From NCBI GenBank assembly GCA_933207985.1, contig OW240921.1:150215-214214 (forward strand): a DNA stretch of 64,000 nucleotides, written 5' to 3'. The number at the start of each line of letters is the position of its first letter. Position 1 is the first letter of the stretch. The translations under genes and the position numbers were made by a program. Origin of the DNA: Pelobates cultripes. Taxonomy: Eukaryota > Chordata > Amphibia > Anura > Pelobatidae. The notes under the pieces are model-generated. The model worked only from the letters and a program-made list of their open reading frames with translations, did not search any database and was not told the origin of the DNA. Of this stretch, positions 20,872 through 32,660 are shown piece after piece.

Positions 20872-23190
20872 ATAGCCAACAATAGCCCTGTTTTTGGTTG
20901 GCCGACACGGGGGTGGAAACGCCCATGCCGGCCCCCGGCTGAAAGGGAGACGCCTTCTGCACCATCATAAGTTTTATCCAGAGTGGTAGGTGCATCTGGT
21001 CCCACCGCATCCCCGGATTAGCAGTCAGGCGCTGACGAAACTGCTTGTCATATCACCACCATGCCAGACCCCTGTACGTGCGATACGGCTCCCAAATTCC
21101 ATCCAGGTAACAAAAAAGCTGTGAACAGCGCTCCACTGCCTTTTCGCCCATCACGCTGGCCAAGATGCAGAACGCCCTTAAGCAATTCCCAAACATCTTA
21201 GGGATCTTCATATACCACCGTTTCTTTTCCTCCTCCTCTTTAGCATCCTTTTTATCCTCCTCCTTGAGGTCAATGTAGTCCTCAAGGGGGAGAAGCGAAA
21301 AGAGTTCCACGAACTCCCGCTTCCAGATCCTCTCCTTCACCTTAAGTTTTAGATGACAGCCCAACGGGCCCGCAAAAGAAACATGTACATTCTGCCGCGC
21401 GGCCTCCGGGACACCCCCAAGTAAATTGTCCCTCTCGCTCGCAAATCCAGGCGCCTCCACCGCGGGGGTCGTACCGCCGTCCCCAAACGTGCTGCCCCGG
21501 CCCCCGAAACCACCACTGGACTCGACCAAATGACCTCCCCCAGCTGAGCCCAAACCTGACTGCAATCCCCGTCCCTCCTTTTCCCTACACCCCAAGAATC
21601 AATTAGCTGCTTGATGCCATCTAAAAGCTCCCCTGACTGCTGCAACGACAATGTCTCACCTTCCGCACCCCTTGCCACCGAAGGCCGTGGGGTTGCCGAC
21701 AGACTATGAATGTCCTTCCCTTAAGCGTTCCACTGATCCGGGCCAGATTCCCGCAGCGTTGGGTCTCACCCGATCCGCGGGCGACCTTGAAGACGGCTGT
21801 CCGGCAACCGGGTCCGTCTTGCCTGCCGGTGACCGTCCTGATGTCCTCAACGCGTGGTATCTCTCCCTCACCAAGGGTGACCGTCTTTGAGACCTGCAAG
21901 GAGAAGACATCCTGGGTAGGCTGGCCGTGAAAACCCTGCCCCGTCCCCTCTCTGTAACCGATCTCCCCACTAGCCATCCGTCCCTGAGGGCCGTGAGCCT
22001 GTGCAGCTGCCCGCACTCTCTCCAGGGAACTCCTGCTCATGGAACTGTCTTCCTGCTGCCTCCAGGCATGCGTCCTGACAGGGGGCACCCTACACTGCCC
22101 CCGGGTGTGATCCACCCCGCAGGGGTCCGTGTCATCTACGTCAGTCACCCTCCGATGGCTGCTACGCAACCGGTGCCTGCTTGCGCCCCGTGCGCCCTTC
22201 GCTAGAGCCCTGCACGCTATCCTCTTGGAGGGTGCCGACCCTCTGCGCTGTCCCTCGCTGGCACTCCTTTCTGATCCTTCCCTGATGACCTGGCCCGCCT
22301 GTTGTCGTCCCCAGCCCGGTCGTATGGGAGACCCTGGGGAAGCGCTGCGCTCCCGCACCCTGACTGGGGAGACTCTGGGGCGTCGTGTATCGCTATACCC
22401 TTCCATTCCACTCCGTGCCCTAGCAGTCCCCCGCCTGCCTCCTGCCACCCTGCCGTCACCAACCATGCTAACACTGGGACCCACCACCGGGGTAACCCGT
22501 GGCCCAGCAACTGGAGGGGCAATGGCGTCAGAGGTCGACTCACCCCGACGATGTGCCGCAGCTGTCCCCGCTCCACCAACAGCACTTCCAGCATTCCCAA
22601 GACCTGCTGCGAAGCCCGCTGTACCACTCCTCCTTTTTCTGCTGGATCCTGCCTGTAATGGCCGCTTTCCGGAACTCCTGTCACCAGCAGACACTTCTCC
22701 TTCATTCCCTGTAAGAGAGGAAACAAAAAACGAACGTTCGGCAGTATCAGTACCTCCGCGTTCGTCTCCCGAACGTTCAGCAGTTCCAGCCCTATCGTCA
22801 GCTCTCCTACCTCCATGTTCACTCCTGGAACGTTCGGCAGTTTCAGATTCGGTTCCCGAACCAGCAACCTGCAATTCGGGCCTCGTCTGACAACGTGTTC
22901 GTGCGGCTGTACTGCGATGCCTCCAGCGACCTCCTTCACTTGTTGCATTCTCGCCGACAGTCTCACCGCCGCCATCGGGACCTCCAGAAGGGCTCCTTGG
23001 ATGCCGGGAACCTGGAACCATGCTGGGGCTCAGCCTTTGCGGGATCCTTGCCCTCCTGACCGGCCTCTGACCCTGGGAGCTTCCTGATCCGGACTGCAAA
23101 GCATCTCCAAGGTGATCCCTCAGCCACTCGACACCCCTCTCCTGCACTGCTGCCCGGACTCCTTCCAGCCAATCTTCCATCTTGCTGACA
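20795..23190 (-). pseudogene. Ngaro Gag
   Basis: The likely start is the Met of MEDWLEGVRAAVQERG near 23190. The open frame extends upstream of it but that part looks non-coding. A long Ser/Arg/Gly-rich region follows, as is usual in the N-terminal part of these Gag proteins. After a frame change near 21620-21680 comes the conserved core (21053-21370, with WKREFVELFSLLPLE and an acidic/Lys-rich loop). After another frame change comes a zinc-finger segment (20800-20900, CWLYDEGQCKWGAMCHFKHEC then CGGTH). These cysteine/histidine spacings are typical for Ngaro Gag. The protein would bind the element RNA. Two frame breaks make it a pseudogene. Confidence 0.75.
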
Positions 23191-23410
23191 ACCTGCAGAG
23201 GAGACAAAAGAAAAAGCCACACAAATCCTGCCACAACAACAGGTAAGTGCAACTTAGATTAAAGTGATCCCTAGATCTAAAATGGCCACTACTTATACTC
23301 CCCTTATAACTCCACCCCACTCCATTTCCTTAAACCAATCCCCAACCACTGACCCTTAGATGCCTGTCTCCTGGCAATGTCACGGCCCACTCCCCTTAGC
23401 TATGCTGCTA

Positions 23411-24202
23411 CATGGGCTACATTACACACAATCCCTTCCCTCTGCTTGGGAGATAATTGAGTTAATTACTGTATCAACTCAATTATCTCTGGAGAGCAGA
23501 GCAGGTATAGCAGTGTAGCTCTTACAAGACCTAGTGATTATAGCAATCCAGAGAACAATTTCAGGGATTATAGCTTTTATAGCTGTTCCCTACAATCACG
23601 AGACGAGGCTCTGTATTGAGGGTAAGCAGGAACTCATTTATTGGCAGCCACAACTGGCCTTCTATCCAGGTCCCAATGCAAGGGGCACTCCCCCCTGGAT
23701 CTGAGAGGAGACTACAGTAAAAACATACACATGATTACATTGCCTCTCAGGTCCAGGAAACTACCATACAAAATAGGTCAATCCCTCCCCTGTGCCTGGG
23801 AGATAATTACTTGAGTGCACAAACATATAATTAAATTATCTCTCAGTACAAGAAACATGCAATACAACAACACCCTAAAAGTACCCCTAAAACACATGAA
23901 AACCCCCACAAAACCTCCAAGATTGTCCCCTGAAAGTCCTGATCTGGGGGACCAACATATCCAAAAATCACCCAGATCGGTTCGGGGGTTCAGGATTACC
24001 ATGGAAGTAATAATTTTGACCGACTGTACACATGGTCCTATGCCCAAAACAGTTCCAGGGAATCAGGGCTAACGGTCGGTCTCTCTTTCTGGATTACAAA
24101 AGTACATAAACCACATAAGTTTTTTTAAAGGGCCCATAGTCTTTTGGCAGGAGGCTGGCAAGCAAGCCCCTCCAAGAACATGTGTCAGAGGCATTTCTGC
24201 CA
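23411..24202 (-). mobile_element. LTR-derived sequence, composite
   Basis: It resumes the LTR cut by the Ngaro element (GCTTGGGAGATAATTGAG as at 15430). At about 23490-23515 it passes into a second LTR of the same class (GTAGCTCTTACAAGACCTAG). It ends near 24202 (TTTCTGCCACA), just after the family motif GGCCCATAGTCTTTTGGCAG at 24129-24148, the complement of the LTR start motif. Exact joints are uncertain. Sequence 24203-24369 shows no feature. Confidence 0.6.
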
Positions 24203-24369
24203 CAATGTCATTACGTATTTCCATTAAAAAGTGATATATAATATGTATGGATGCACTTAAACAGAGGGTGAAATTGTGATAGAATGAACGCATGAACACA
24301 AAATCTCCAAAAAGGTTGTGTCACATCTAAAAATAGCCTTGGTCCTTAGGTGGTTAATTCTGAGGAGCT

Positions 24370-26487
24370 CTGTGATACATTCATAAACATTGTACATTAA
24401 AATGAGAATTTTTGTTGTTGTGGAGCTCTGTAATACACTCATATACATTGTACGTTACTGTGAGCTTTATACAGCGGAGCTCTGTGATACACTCATACAC
24501 ACTGCAGATTACTGTGAGCTTTATACAGTGGAGCTCTGTGATACACTCATATACATTGCACATTACTGTGAGCTTTCTACAGCGGAGCTCTGTGATACAC
24601 TCATTGTAATGGATCACCTGGCACGCCGACCGGGTACCTCCGTTGAAGGATAATCCTAGCACTTCCTGAGGACTTCAAGCACTGCAGCAGACACCACAAC
24701 CACCAAATCTGAGAAGCATAGGAATCCTCTCTAGCATATGAATGCTGTATACAGCCGAATAGGAACCATACGGATAGATTTACTCTCCTAGCAGTCAAAC
24801 TGGAACAGCATACAATAAATCCTCCCCCAATAATGAGACGACACTTCACTTTGAGGGTTAAGCAGGAACTCACCCAGCCTGGTTTTTATTACAGTGTTTG
24901 TAATCCAGGACCGCCCACAGGGAGGTATAAAACAACCAATCACATCACAGTTATATCCCACATATTCCCTCCCCTTGTCCTAAGAGGAAACTCAATTACA
25001 CATACAGTTAAAACATACTTTTTACCCAACTTTCATAACTTTAAAACCATACATCACATTCACATAAAATTACATATTCACAATCAATCCATTTAGGGGA
25101 ACAACATATTATAAAATGGCATGAATCAGACAAGGGGTTCAAAAGTTAGCACAAGTATCTTTTGGGGCCTGGCTGGCAGCATGGCTATCTGGCCCAAACT
25201 GGTTTCAGAGTCTTCTATCCTGGAGATAATTGAGAAGTAATCTAATTATCTCCAAGGACAGAGGCAAAACTCCATTAGCCACATGGCAGACAAAGGACAA
25301 CAAAAGACATAAAAATACATACTGTTACATTTATCACATAGCACCTACACATTTACAATTTACCGAATACATAATAGCATATATAATATTGCAGACCGCC
25401 TGAATGCAATCTGCTACATAGTCTTAAAGGGACATTGTTCCTAAAAGTCATAATATGTCCAGGGATGGTTTTTAAAGGGCCAGCAGCAGCACCATACAAA
25501 TCCAATATGCCCAAATATTGTACTTGAAGGGCCAAATAACCCAGGGCCATAGTCATGAGGCAAGAGGCTGGCAATCAGGCTCCTCCAACAGCCAGGGGAA
25601 AATCTGGTGACAAAAGGCGTTTCGTCACACTCATATACATTGCACATTACTGTGAGCTTTCTACAGCGGAGCTCTGTGATGCCCTCATTTACATTGCACA
25701 TTACTGTGAGCTTTATACAGCGGAGCTCTGTGATACACTCATACACACTGCACATTACTGTGAGCTTTATACAGCGGAGCTCTGTGATACACTCATACAC
25801 ATTGTACATTACTGTGAGCTTTATACAGCGGAGCTCTGTGATACACTCATACATATTGCACATTACTGTGAGCTTTGTACAGCGGAGCTCTGTGATACAC
25901 TCATACACATTGCACATTACTGGGAGCTTTATACAGCGGAGCTCTGTGATACACTCATACACATTGCACATTACTGGGAGCTTTATACAGCGGAGCTCTG
26001 GGATACACTCATACACACTGCACATTACTGTGAGCTTTATACAGCGGAGCTCTGTGATATACTCATATACATTGCACATTACTGTGAGCTTTATACAGCG
26101 GAGCTCTGTGATACACTCATACACATTGCACATTACTGGGATCTTTATACAGCGGAGCTCTGTGATATACTCATACACATTGCACATTACTGTGAGCTTT
26201 ATACAGCGGAGCTCTGTGATACACTCATACACATTGCACATTACTGGGAGCTTTATACAGTGGAGCTCTGTGATATACTCATACACATTGCACATTACTG
26301 GGAGCTTTCTACAGCGGAGCTCTGTGATACCCTCATATACATTGCACATTACTGTGAGCTTTATACAGCGGAGCTCTGTGATACACTCATACACATTGCA
26401 CATTACTGTGAGCTTTATACAGCGGAGCTCTGTGATACACTCATACACACTGCACATTACTGGGAGCTTTATACAGCGGAACGCGAT
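24370..26487. repeat. Minisatellite B, 54 bp unit, split by a solo LTR
   Basis: Copies lie at about 24370-24604 (four to five, the first ones degenerate) and 25630-26487 (about sixteen, very similar to each other). The unit contains GCGGAGCTCTGTGATACACT, CATACACATTGCACATTACT and GTGAGCTTTATACA. Because 54 is a multiple of three, open frames of about 320-370 codons appear on both strands. They are not genes. The unit shares its core with minisatellite A, plus an extra GCACATT. Confidence 0.95.
24605..25629 (-). mobile_element. Solo LTR, TSD CTCAT
   Basis: The LTR is 1025 bp between CTCAT at 24600-24604 and 25630-25634. On the + strand it starts TGTAATGGATCACC and ends TTTCGTCACA, so the element reads leftward. 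The beginning resembles that of the LTR at 52114. It lies inside minisatellite B, whose repeat pattern resumes after it. Confidence 0.92.
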
Positions 26488-28350
26488 CACTTCGCGATCA
26501 CTTCGGGAGGGCTCTGCCTTACAGCCCAGGCAGCCCTCCCCTGGCAAATATGGCTCCCTATAGCTGGATGTGGATCTGTCAGCAGGGGGACTGTCTGAAA
26601 TGTCAGACAGTCCCCCTGCTGGTGGGAAGAATAATACAAATATTATTAGACAAGTTTAAAATAAAATAAATGTATTTATATATATATATATGTAACATAT
26701 ATATATGTAATTTGTAATGTATTTTAATGTTAATATAAGTACATATATTAATCTTAAAATACACTTAGAATGACGTTACATATATATATATATATATATA
26801 TATATAAGATATATATATATTGTATATATAATATATATATATATATATTATGTTTATATATACACGGATAATTACAATAGTAAATAAATTTTTTATAAAT
26901 TATGTATACATATGTAATCTCATTCTAACCGTATTTTGTTATTAATATATATATACATTGGTAACAAAATACACTTAGAATGACATTCTATATATATCTA
27001 TCTATATATAAAATACAAATAACTGCAAATATTTCTATATAGATAAATATATATAATTATATAACTAACTACATAAGTATACACATAGAATTTAAATACA
27101 TATATATGTATATATATAAAAATTCTATGTGTATATTTAAGTAATCTTTTAACATAATTATGTGATTTAATTAATTAAAATTTGATTGACATGCCTGACA
27201 ACCCAGGCAGCAAGTGTAGAGAATTAAATTCGCACGCGCTATATTTAACCCTGTAACTTTCCAAGACACCATAAAACCTGTACATGGGGGGTACTGTTTT
27301 ACTAGGGAGACTTGCTGAACACAAATATTAGTATTTCAAAATGATAAATTGTATTACAACGATGATATATTTAGTAAAAGTGACGTTTTTTGCATTTTTC
27401 ACATACAAACGGCACTTTTACTGACGATATTATTGTTGTAATATGTTTTACTGTTTTGAAACACTTATGTTTGTGTTCAGTGAAGTCTCCCAAGTATAAC
27501 AGTACCCCATATGTACAGGTTTTATGGTGTTTTGGAAAGTTAGAGAGTCAAATATAAGGCTTGCATTTCATTTTTTTCACATTGAAATTTGCCAGATTGG
27601 TTACGTTGTATTTGAGACCGTATGGTAGCCCAGGAATGAAAATTACCCCCATGATGGAATACCGTTTGAAAAAGTAGACAACCCAAGGTATTGCAAATGG
27701 GGTATGTCCAGTCATTTTTAGTAGCCACTTAGTCACAAACACTGGCCAAATATTAGTAGTTTTTGCTTTTTTCACACAAAAACAAATATGAACGCTAACT
27801 TTGGCCAGTGTTTGTGACTAAGTGGCTACTATAAAAGACTGGACATACCCCACTTGCAATACCTTGGGTTGTCTACTTTTGCAAATTGTATGCAATCATG
27901 GGGGTAAATCTCATTCCTGGGCTACCACACTGTCTCAAAGGCAGCATAACCAACCTGGCGAATTTCAATTTGAAAAAACTGAAAAATGGAATGTGCTATA
28001 TTTGACCCTTTAACTTTCAAAAACACCGTAACAACTGTTAATGGGGGGTCCTGTTGTACTCGTGAGACTTTTCTGAATCCAAATATGTACATTTTTTTTT
28101 GCAGTTAAAGCTAACGGTATTATGACATTTACAGCTAAAATGTCTACAAATTTTTAAAAAAATCTTAATTTCTCACAGTTTTTTCAAATTTTATTCATAA
28201 TAAATTATTTTTCAAATATTAATAGTTCATGAGATATTAATATGAAAGAGGTGAATTGTGGTTGAACAGACATTTAGCGCAAATACCAGTTTTTGGTTAC
28301 ATTTTGTTTTGATCAGAACGTGTACTATTGACTCCGTCCTGAAGGGGTTA
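26488..28350. mobile_element. Palindromic foldback DNA element, copy 1
   Basis: It starts after the last minisatellite unit with a GC-rich head (GCGATCACTTCGGGAGGGC), has an AT/TATA-rich middle (about 26640-27180), and ends near CCTGAAGGGGTTAA. Its right part is a series of inverted units. The block 27522-27758 is complementary to 27800-28030, and 27245-27390 is complementary to 27405-27540. Copy 2 at 59821-61823 has the same order of parts. No transposase is recognised. Confidence 0.75.
26580..26621. repeat. Perfect 19-bp hairpin
   Basis: Arms 26580-26598 and 26603-26621 (CAGCAGGGGGACTGTCTGA and complement) with a four-base loop, in the head of foldback copy 1. Copy 2 has a related but imperfect structure near 59990-60030. 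Confidence 0.9.
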
Positions 28351-28895
28351 AAATGTGTTTTTGTATGTGCGTTAGGTGTTTATATACAGAGTGTAAAAAA
28401 GATTATGTGTTTGTGAATGTATGTGATGTCTTTATGTGAATATTGTATTAAATGTTGCTGTTTGTAATGTGTCTGTCTATGAATGTTTGTCTCTCTATAA
28501 AGTAGTAACTTGTGACTAGACCTGAGCAGAGATTAGGACAGACTCTCAGGGTACATTCCATAGTAATGATTGCAAAAAGAAATCTCTGACATTACAGCCT
28601 GCTGGGGACCGCTTGGAATGTAGGGGTCTAATTACAAAATTCTACACCAAGGACTCTCTTTTTGCCAACACACTATATTTAGATGCTAATTGTGATATTT
28701 CCTGGCAGAGCAACAAATATACAGTCAAATACCCTCACCCAGCATTCCTGCCGCTGTCACTCAAACTTTATTAAAGGTCCACGAAAGTCATCTCACTGAA
28801 GTGGGCTGTGTACAGGGGACCTGTCAGTTTACTCATTCAAGGTAAATCATTGCTGTTTGTCAGAGACCCTTGTAGGGTTAAACATACCTTCAGTC
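28351..28895. other. No gene recognised
   Basis: This is mixed single-copy-looking sequence. No exon, repeat family or open frame of note was recognised. At 28896 (CAGGGCCACCATCAG) a possible hAT-like end precedes the next minisatellite, but no partner end was found. Confidence 0.4.
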
Positions 28896-29029
28896 AGGGC
28901 CACCATCAGAAATTTTGGGGCCCCTGACAAAGCACAAAGTCTGGTCCCCCCCTCCCCCTGGGCCCGCCCACGCCCTACCTGGTCTGCTGACAATGATGCA
29001 GGACTGAATGTGGTGTGTATAGTAGAAGT

Positions 29030-31650
29030 GAATTAGAATATGTGTAATAGATGTAGTGTTTGTGTGTATTAGATACTGTTTGTACAGTGAATGCAGAGTG
29101 TGTGTTTGTGTAGAGGATGCAGTGTGTATAGTGAACGCAGAGTGTGTTTGAGTAGTGGATATAGTGTGTGTACAGTGATGTAGTGTGTGTTTGTGTAGTG
29201 GATAGAGTGTTTGTATGTACTAGATGAAATGTGTTTAGTGGGTGCAGTGTCTGTAGTGGATGTAGTGCGTGTATTAGACGCAGTGTCTGTGTATAGTGAA
29301 TGCAGAGTGTTTCAATATGTGGTGGATATAGTGTGTGTACTGTGAATACAGGATGTTTGTGTAGTGGATGCTGTGTGTACAGTTAATGAAGAGTGTATGT
29401 TAGTGTAGTGAATGCAGAGTGTGTGTCAGTATAGTGCATCCAGAGTGTATGCATAGTTTAGTGAATGCAGAGTGTGACAGACCCATCCGTATGGACTAAA
29501 AGTACTGTGTTTGTCTGTTTTGCCGTTTGCATGAATTTCCCCATTCGTATGCCTTGGTTAAGGGAATGTATTTTTTTTGTCGAACGGAACTACCGAGCGG
29601 ACGGCCACCCAGAAGAGAAGTGTGCTGCTGGTTAACCTATTGATCCCAATTAGAACGTTGCGGTTAACCACAGACACTTCTCGATTAAAACCAAATACCG
29701 GGTGGTCGCCGTTCGTATGTCGACCACGAGGCGGCGGCCATTTTGACTATGCGAAAGCCCAGCGGTGTTCGACGATTATTTCATGGAACTCAAAACGGAC
29801 ACTTTTTCAACCGAACACCGCTGAAGCCGTCGACCTCTCCTTCTCAATCGACAAAAGCATTCGAATACCGGCCGTTCGGGAGATTTAACAACACGAATGG
29901 ACTTAACCCAGATAGCCTTCCCATGGAGTCAATCGCATACCGAAGAGCTGTAATAGACTTTGACTCCATGGCGATTGAACTATGCGTATGGGATCTGAGC
30001 TCTATTCGCCAATAATATGCACTCAGATCCAGACTATCTGGGGATGTGTTTTACGAATGCAATACGTTCGGCAGTTATAAAGTTATGGATTTTAATGTGT
30101 TTTATAACTTTGAGTTGAAATGGCGATGTGCCTCTGCTCGGGGAGATAATTGAATTACTTCCCAATTATCTCCCGAGCAGAGGGGAGGAAACTGTGATGC
30201 ATGCTGGGAATATTGTGGAGATGTATGTCCAAAATGTCCTCATGTCCTTCTGTTATTTTAGTCTCCCATTTGGTCCCCTAGGGGAGTGTCCATCAAGTGG
30301 GAGACCTGCATAAATACGGGCAGGTAGCCCACAGTAAACTCAGTTCGTGTTTTACCCCCAAAGCGGAGCTTGGTCTCGTTATTGGGGGGATTTTATTACC
30401 GGCGACTAGAGACTGCTTATTGGGATTATTTGCCGCTTGGAAACTATTGCCGTGCGGCTGCTCGTGGCGATTCGTGCATTTGGAGCTGGGCAAGGGAAAG
30501 AGCCGTACAGGTACCGTTCAGGAGTTTGGAGTGTTCCCTAGCTGGCGGTTCGCATGGTTATACTGCATACACTACCAGACCACATTATTGCGAACGGGGA
30601 GCATTCACTAAACGGCGGTTTGTGCATTTACTACTGGAGGTACCGTAACACAGAGTGTGTAAATTTTTAGTGAATGCAGAGTGTGTGTTAATGTGTAGTG
30701 AATGCAGAGTGTGTGTTAGTGTAGTGAATGCAGAATGTGTTAATGTGTAGTGAATGCAGAGAGTGTGTTAGTGTGTAGTGGATGCAGAGTGTGTTAGTGT
30801 AGTGAATGCAGAGAGTGTGTTAGTGTGTAGCGGATGCAGAGTGTGTGTTAGTGAAGCGGATGCAGAGAGTGTGTTAGTGTAGCAGATGCAGAGTGTGTGT
30901 TAGTGTAGGGGATGCAGAGTGTGTGTTAGTGTAGTGAATGCAGAGTGTGTTAATGTGTAGTGAATGCAGAGTGTGTGTCAGCATAGTGGATGCAGTGAGT
31001 ATGTTAGTGTGTAGTGTATACAGAGTGTATGTTGTATTAGTGAATGCAGTATGTGTGTTAGTGTATGCAGCGTGTGTGTTGTATTAGTGTATGCAGTGTG
31101 TGTGTTGTGTTAGTGTATGCAGGGTGTGTATTGTATTAGTGTATGCAGAGTGCGTGTTGTGTTAGTGTATGCAGTGTGTGTGTTGTGTTAGTGTATGCAG
31201 TGTGTGTGTTAGTGTATGCAGTGTGTGTTGTGTTAGTGTATGCAGTGTGTGTTGTGTTAGTGTATGCAGTGTGTGTGTTGTGTTAGTGTATGCAGTGTGT
31301 GTTGTGTTAGTGTATGCAGAGTGTGTGTTGTGTTAGTGTATGCAGTGTGTGTTGTATTAGTGTATGCGTGTGTGTGTTGTGTTAGTGTATGCAGTGTGTG
31401 TGTTGTGTTAGTGTGTGTTGTGTTGTGTGTGTGTGTGTTGTGTTGGTGTGTAGTGTGTGTTGTGTTAGTGTATGCAGTGTTTGTTGTGTTAGTGTATGCA
31501 GTGTGTGTTGTGTTAGTGTATGCAGTGTGTGTGTTGTGTTAGTGTATGCAGTGTGTGTGTGTTGTGTTAGTATATGCAGTGTGTGTGTTGTGTTAGTGTA
31601 TGCAGTGTGTGTGTGTTGTGTTAGTGTATGCAGTGTGTGTTGTGTAAATG
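29030..31650. repeat. Minisatellite C, GT-rich 20-28 bp units, split by a solo LTR
   Basis: Units such as GTGTAGTGAATGCAGAGTGT run from about 29030 to 29472 and resume at 30651. They drift to a GTGTTAGTGTATGCAGTGTGT form from 31060 to 31650. Cys/Val/Ser-rich frames (+) and His/Thr frames (-) over it are repeat artefacts. Confidence 0.92.
29473..30650 (+). mobile_element. Solo LTR, TSD CAGAG
   Basis: The LTR is 1178 bp between CAGAG at 29468-29472 and 30651-30655, starting TGTGACAGACCC and ending ACCGTAACA. It carries a TATA-like CATAAATAC at 30310 and the GAGATAATTGAATTACTTCC inverted motif shared by this LTR group. It sits inside minisatellite C. Confidence 0.92.
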
Positions 31651-31682
31651 TGCAATCTGGGGGGGAGGGGGAGGAAGGGGCA

Positions 31683-32660
31683 AAATCCAATACTTGGATG
31701 TTGAATTGTCCGTAGGTACAAACAAATTGGAATATAGCTTGTTTACGAAAGCTAATGACCGTAACACCCTTCTTCATGCACATAGTGCCCATCCCCAAGG
31801 TTTGAAGGACTCTCTCCTAAAGGCTCAATATCTGCGGGTGATGAGAAATAATTCCGATGAGAACATCAAAGAGAGGCAATTGATTGAAATGTCCAACAAA
31901 TTTTTGGAACGTGGGTACCAACGCTCCACCCTTGATAAAGCATTAAGAGAGGCTAGGGCCCCTCGAGAACCTAGGGTGACAGCGACAACACAAAGAATGG
32001 TTTTTCATTTCGTTCCATCAGTCTACTAGTCAAAGTTCCTCGGTTATCAGAAAAAAATTGAGAATATTGGCAGCGGATGACACTCTCCCCAAGGTCTTTT
32101 TGGAACAACCTTTGGTTTGTTTCAAGAGAAACAAAAATTTAAAAGATCTGCTGGTTCATACAGACCCTATCCTGAGTTATGCGGATACCACTGCAGTGCA
32201 ATGCCAAGGCAGTGTTCGCTGCCTGGGTTGTGTAACATGTGGGCATATGACCCCATCGAAGTTTTTCCAGCACCCACATACCAACAAGAGGTAAACAATT
32301 AGGAGCACTATCACGTGTAAAACCACTTATGTTATATACAAACTTACATGTCCATGTGGGTTGGTGTATATTGGAAAAACTGAAACAGCGTTATGCGAAA
32401 GAATCAGGGGGCATAGATCCAGTATTAGATTGGCCTATAGGGATGGTGCATCGGACAAACCGGTGGCGAAGCATTTCCTTGATTTTAACCATTCGTTGGC
32501 CACATTGAAATTCATAGCAATTGACCATGTTCCAGTATCAAGATGGGCTGGGGACAGGAGTAAATTGCTTTTAAACAGAGAGACGTTTTGGATTTATGAA
32601 CTTGACACAGTTTTCCCGAAGGGCTTGAATGAATATATTTCTTTTCATTCATTCTTATAA
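31683..32660 (+). pseudogene. Penelope-like retroelement, C-terminal RT end and GIY-YIG endonuclease
   Basis: The sequence begins in the post-palm part of a Penelope-type reverse transcriptase (DVELSVGTNKLEYSLFTK, then HPQGLKDSLLKAQYLR). It passes through a linker with Cys-rich CLGCVTCGHM (about 32215-32250) and reaches a GIY-YIG endonuclease: TTYVIYKLTCPCGLVYIGKT at about 32320-32380, with the following ERIRGHRSSIR and the later Glu in LNRETFWIYEL. The stop is at about 32660. Three frames are needed (breaks near 32030 and 32300), so it is inactive. The 5' half of the RT is missing. It resembles Neptune-type elements of frogs and fishes. Confidence 0.85.

Larger units (their letters stand above)
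18119..23410 (-). mobile_element. Ngaro-type DIRS retroelement
   Basis: A 5.3-kb tyrosine-recombinase retroelement read leftward, with Gag, reverse transcriptase/RNase H, tyrosine recombinase and SGNH hydrolase in that order, which is characteristic of Ngaro elements. It lies inside an LTR that can be followed on both sides. The elements of this group insert without ordinary target duplications, and none is visible. The split terminal repeats could not be resolved by eye. Several frameshifts and an internal deletion (RNase H to recombinase) make it non-autonomous. Confidence 0.85.

Noticed and set aside
22129..22890. 253-codon + strand frame in a GC-rich stretch
   Set aside because: It is antisense to the Ser/Arg-rich Ngaro Gag. 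The minus-strand frame has the family start and context.
25441..26598. Open frames of 318-368 codons on both strands
   Set aside because: The 54-bp minisatellite unit is a multiple of three, so every stop-free frame stays open. Frames overlap on both strands and have no domain.
24370..31650. CRISPR-like regular repeats
   Set aside because: The units are contiguous head to tail without unique spacers and without cas genes, and the DNA is eukaryotic. They are minisatellites.
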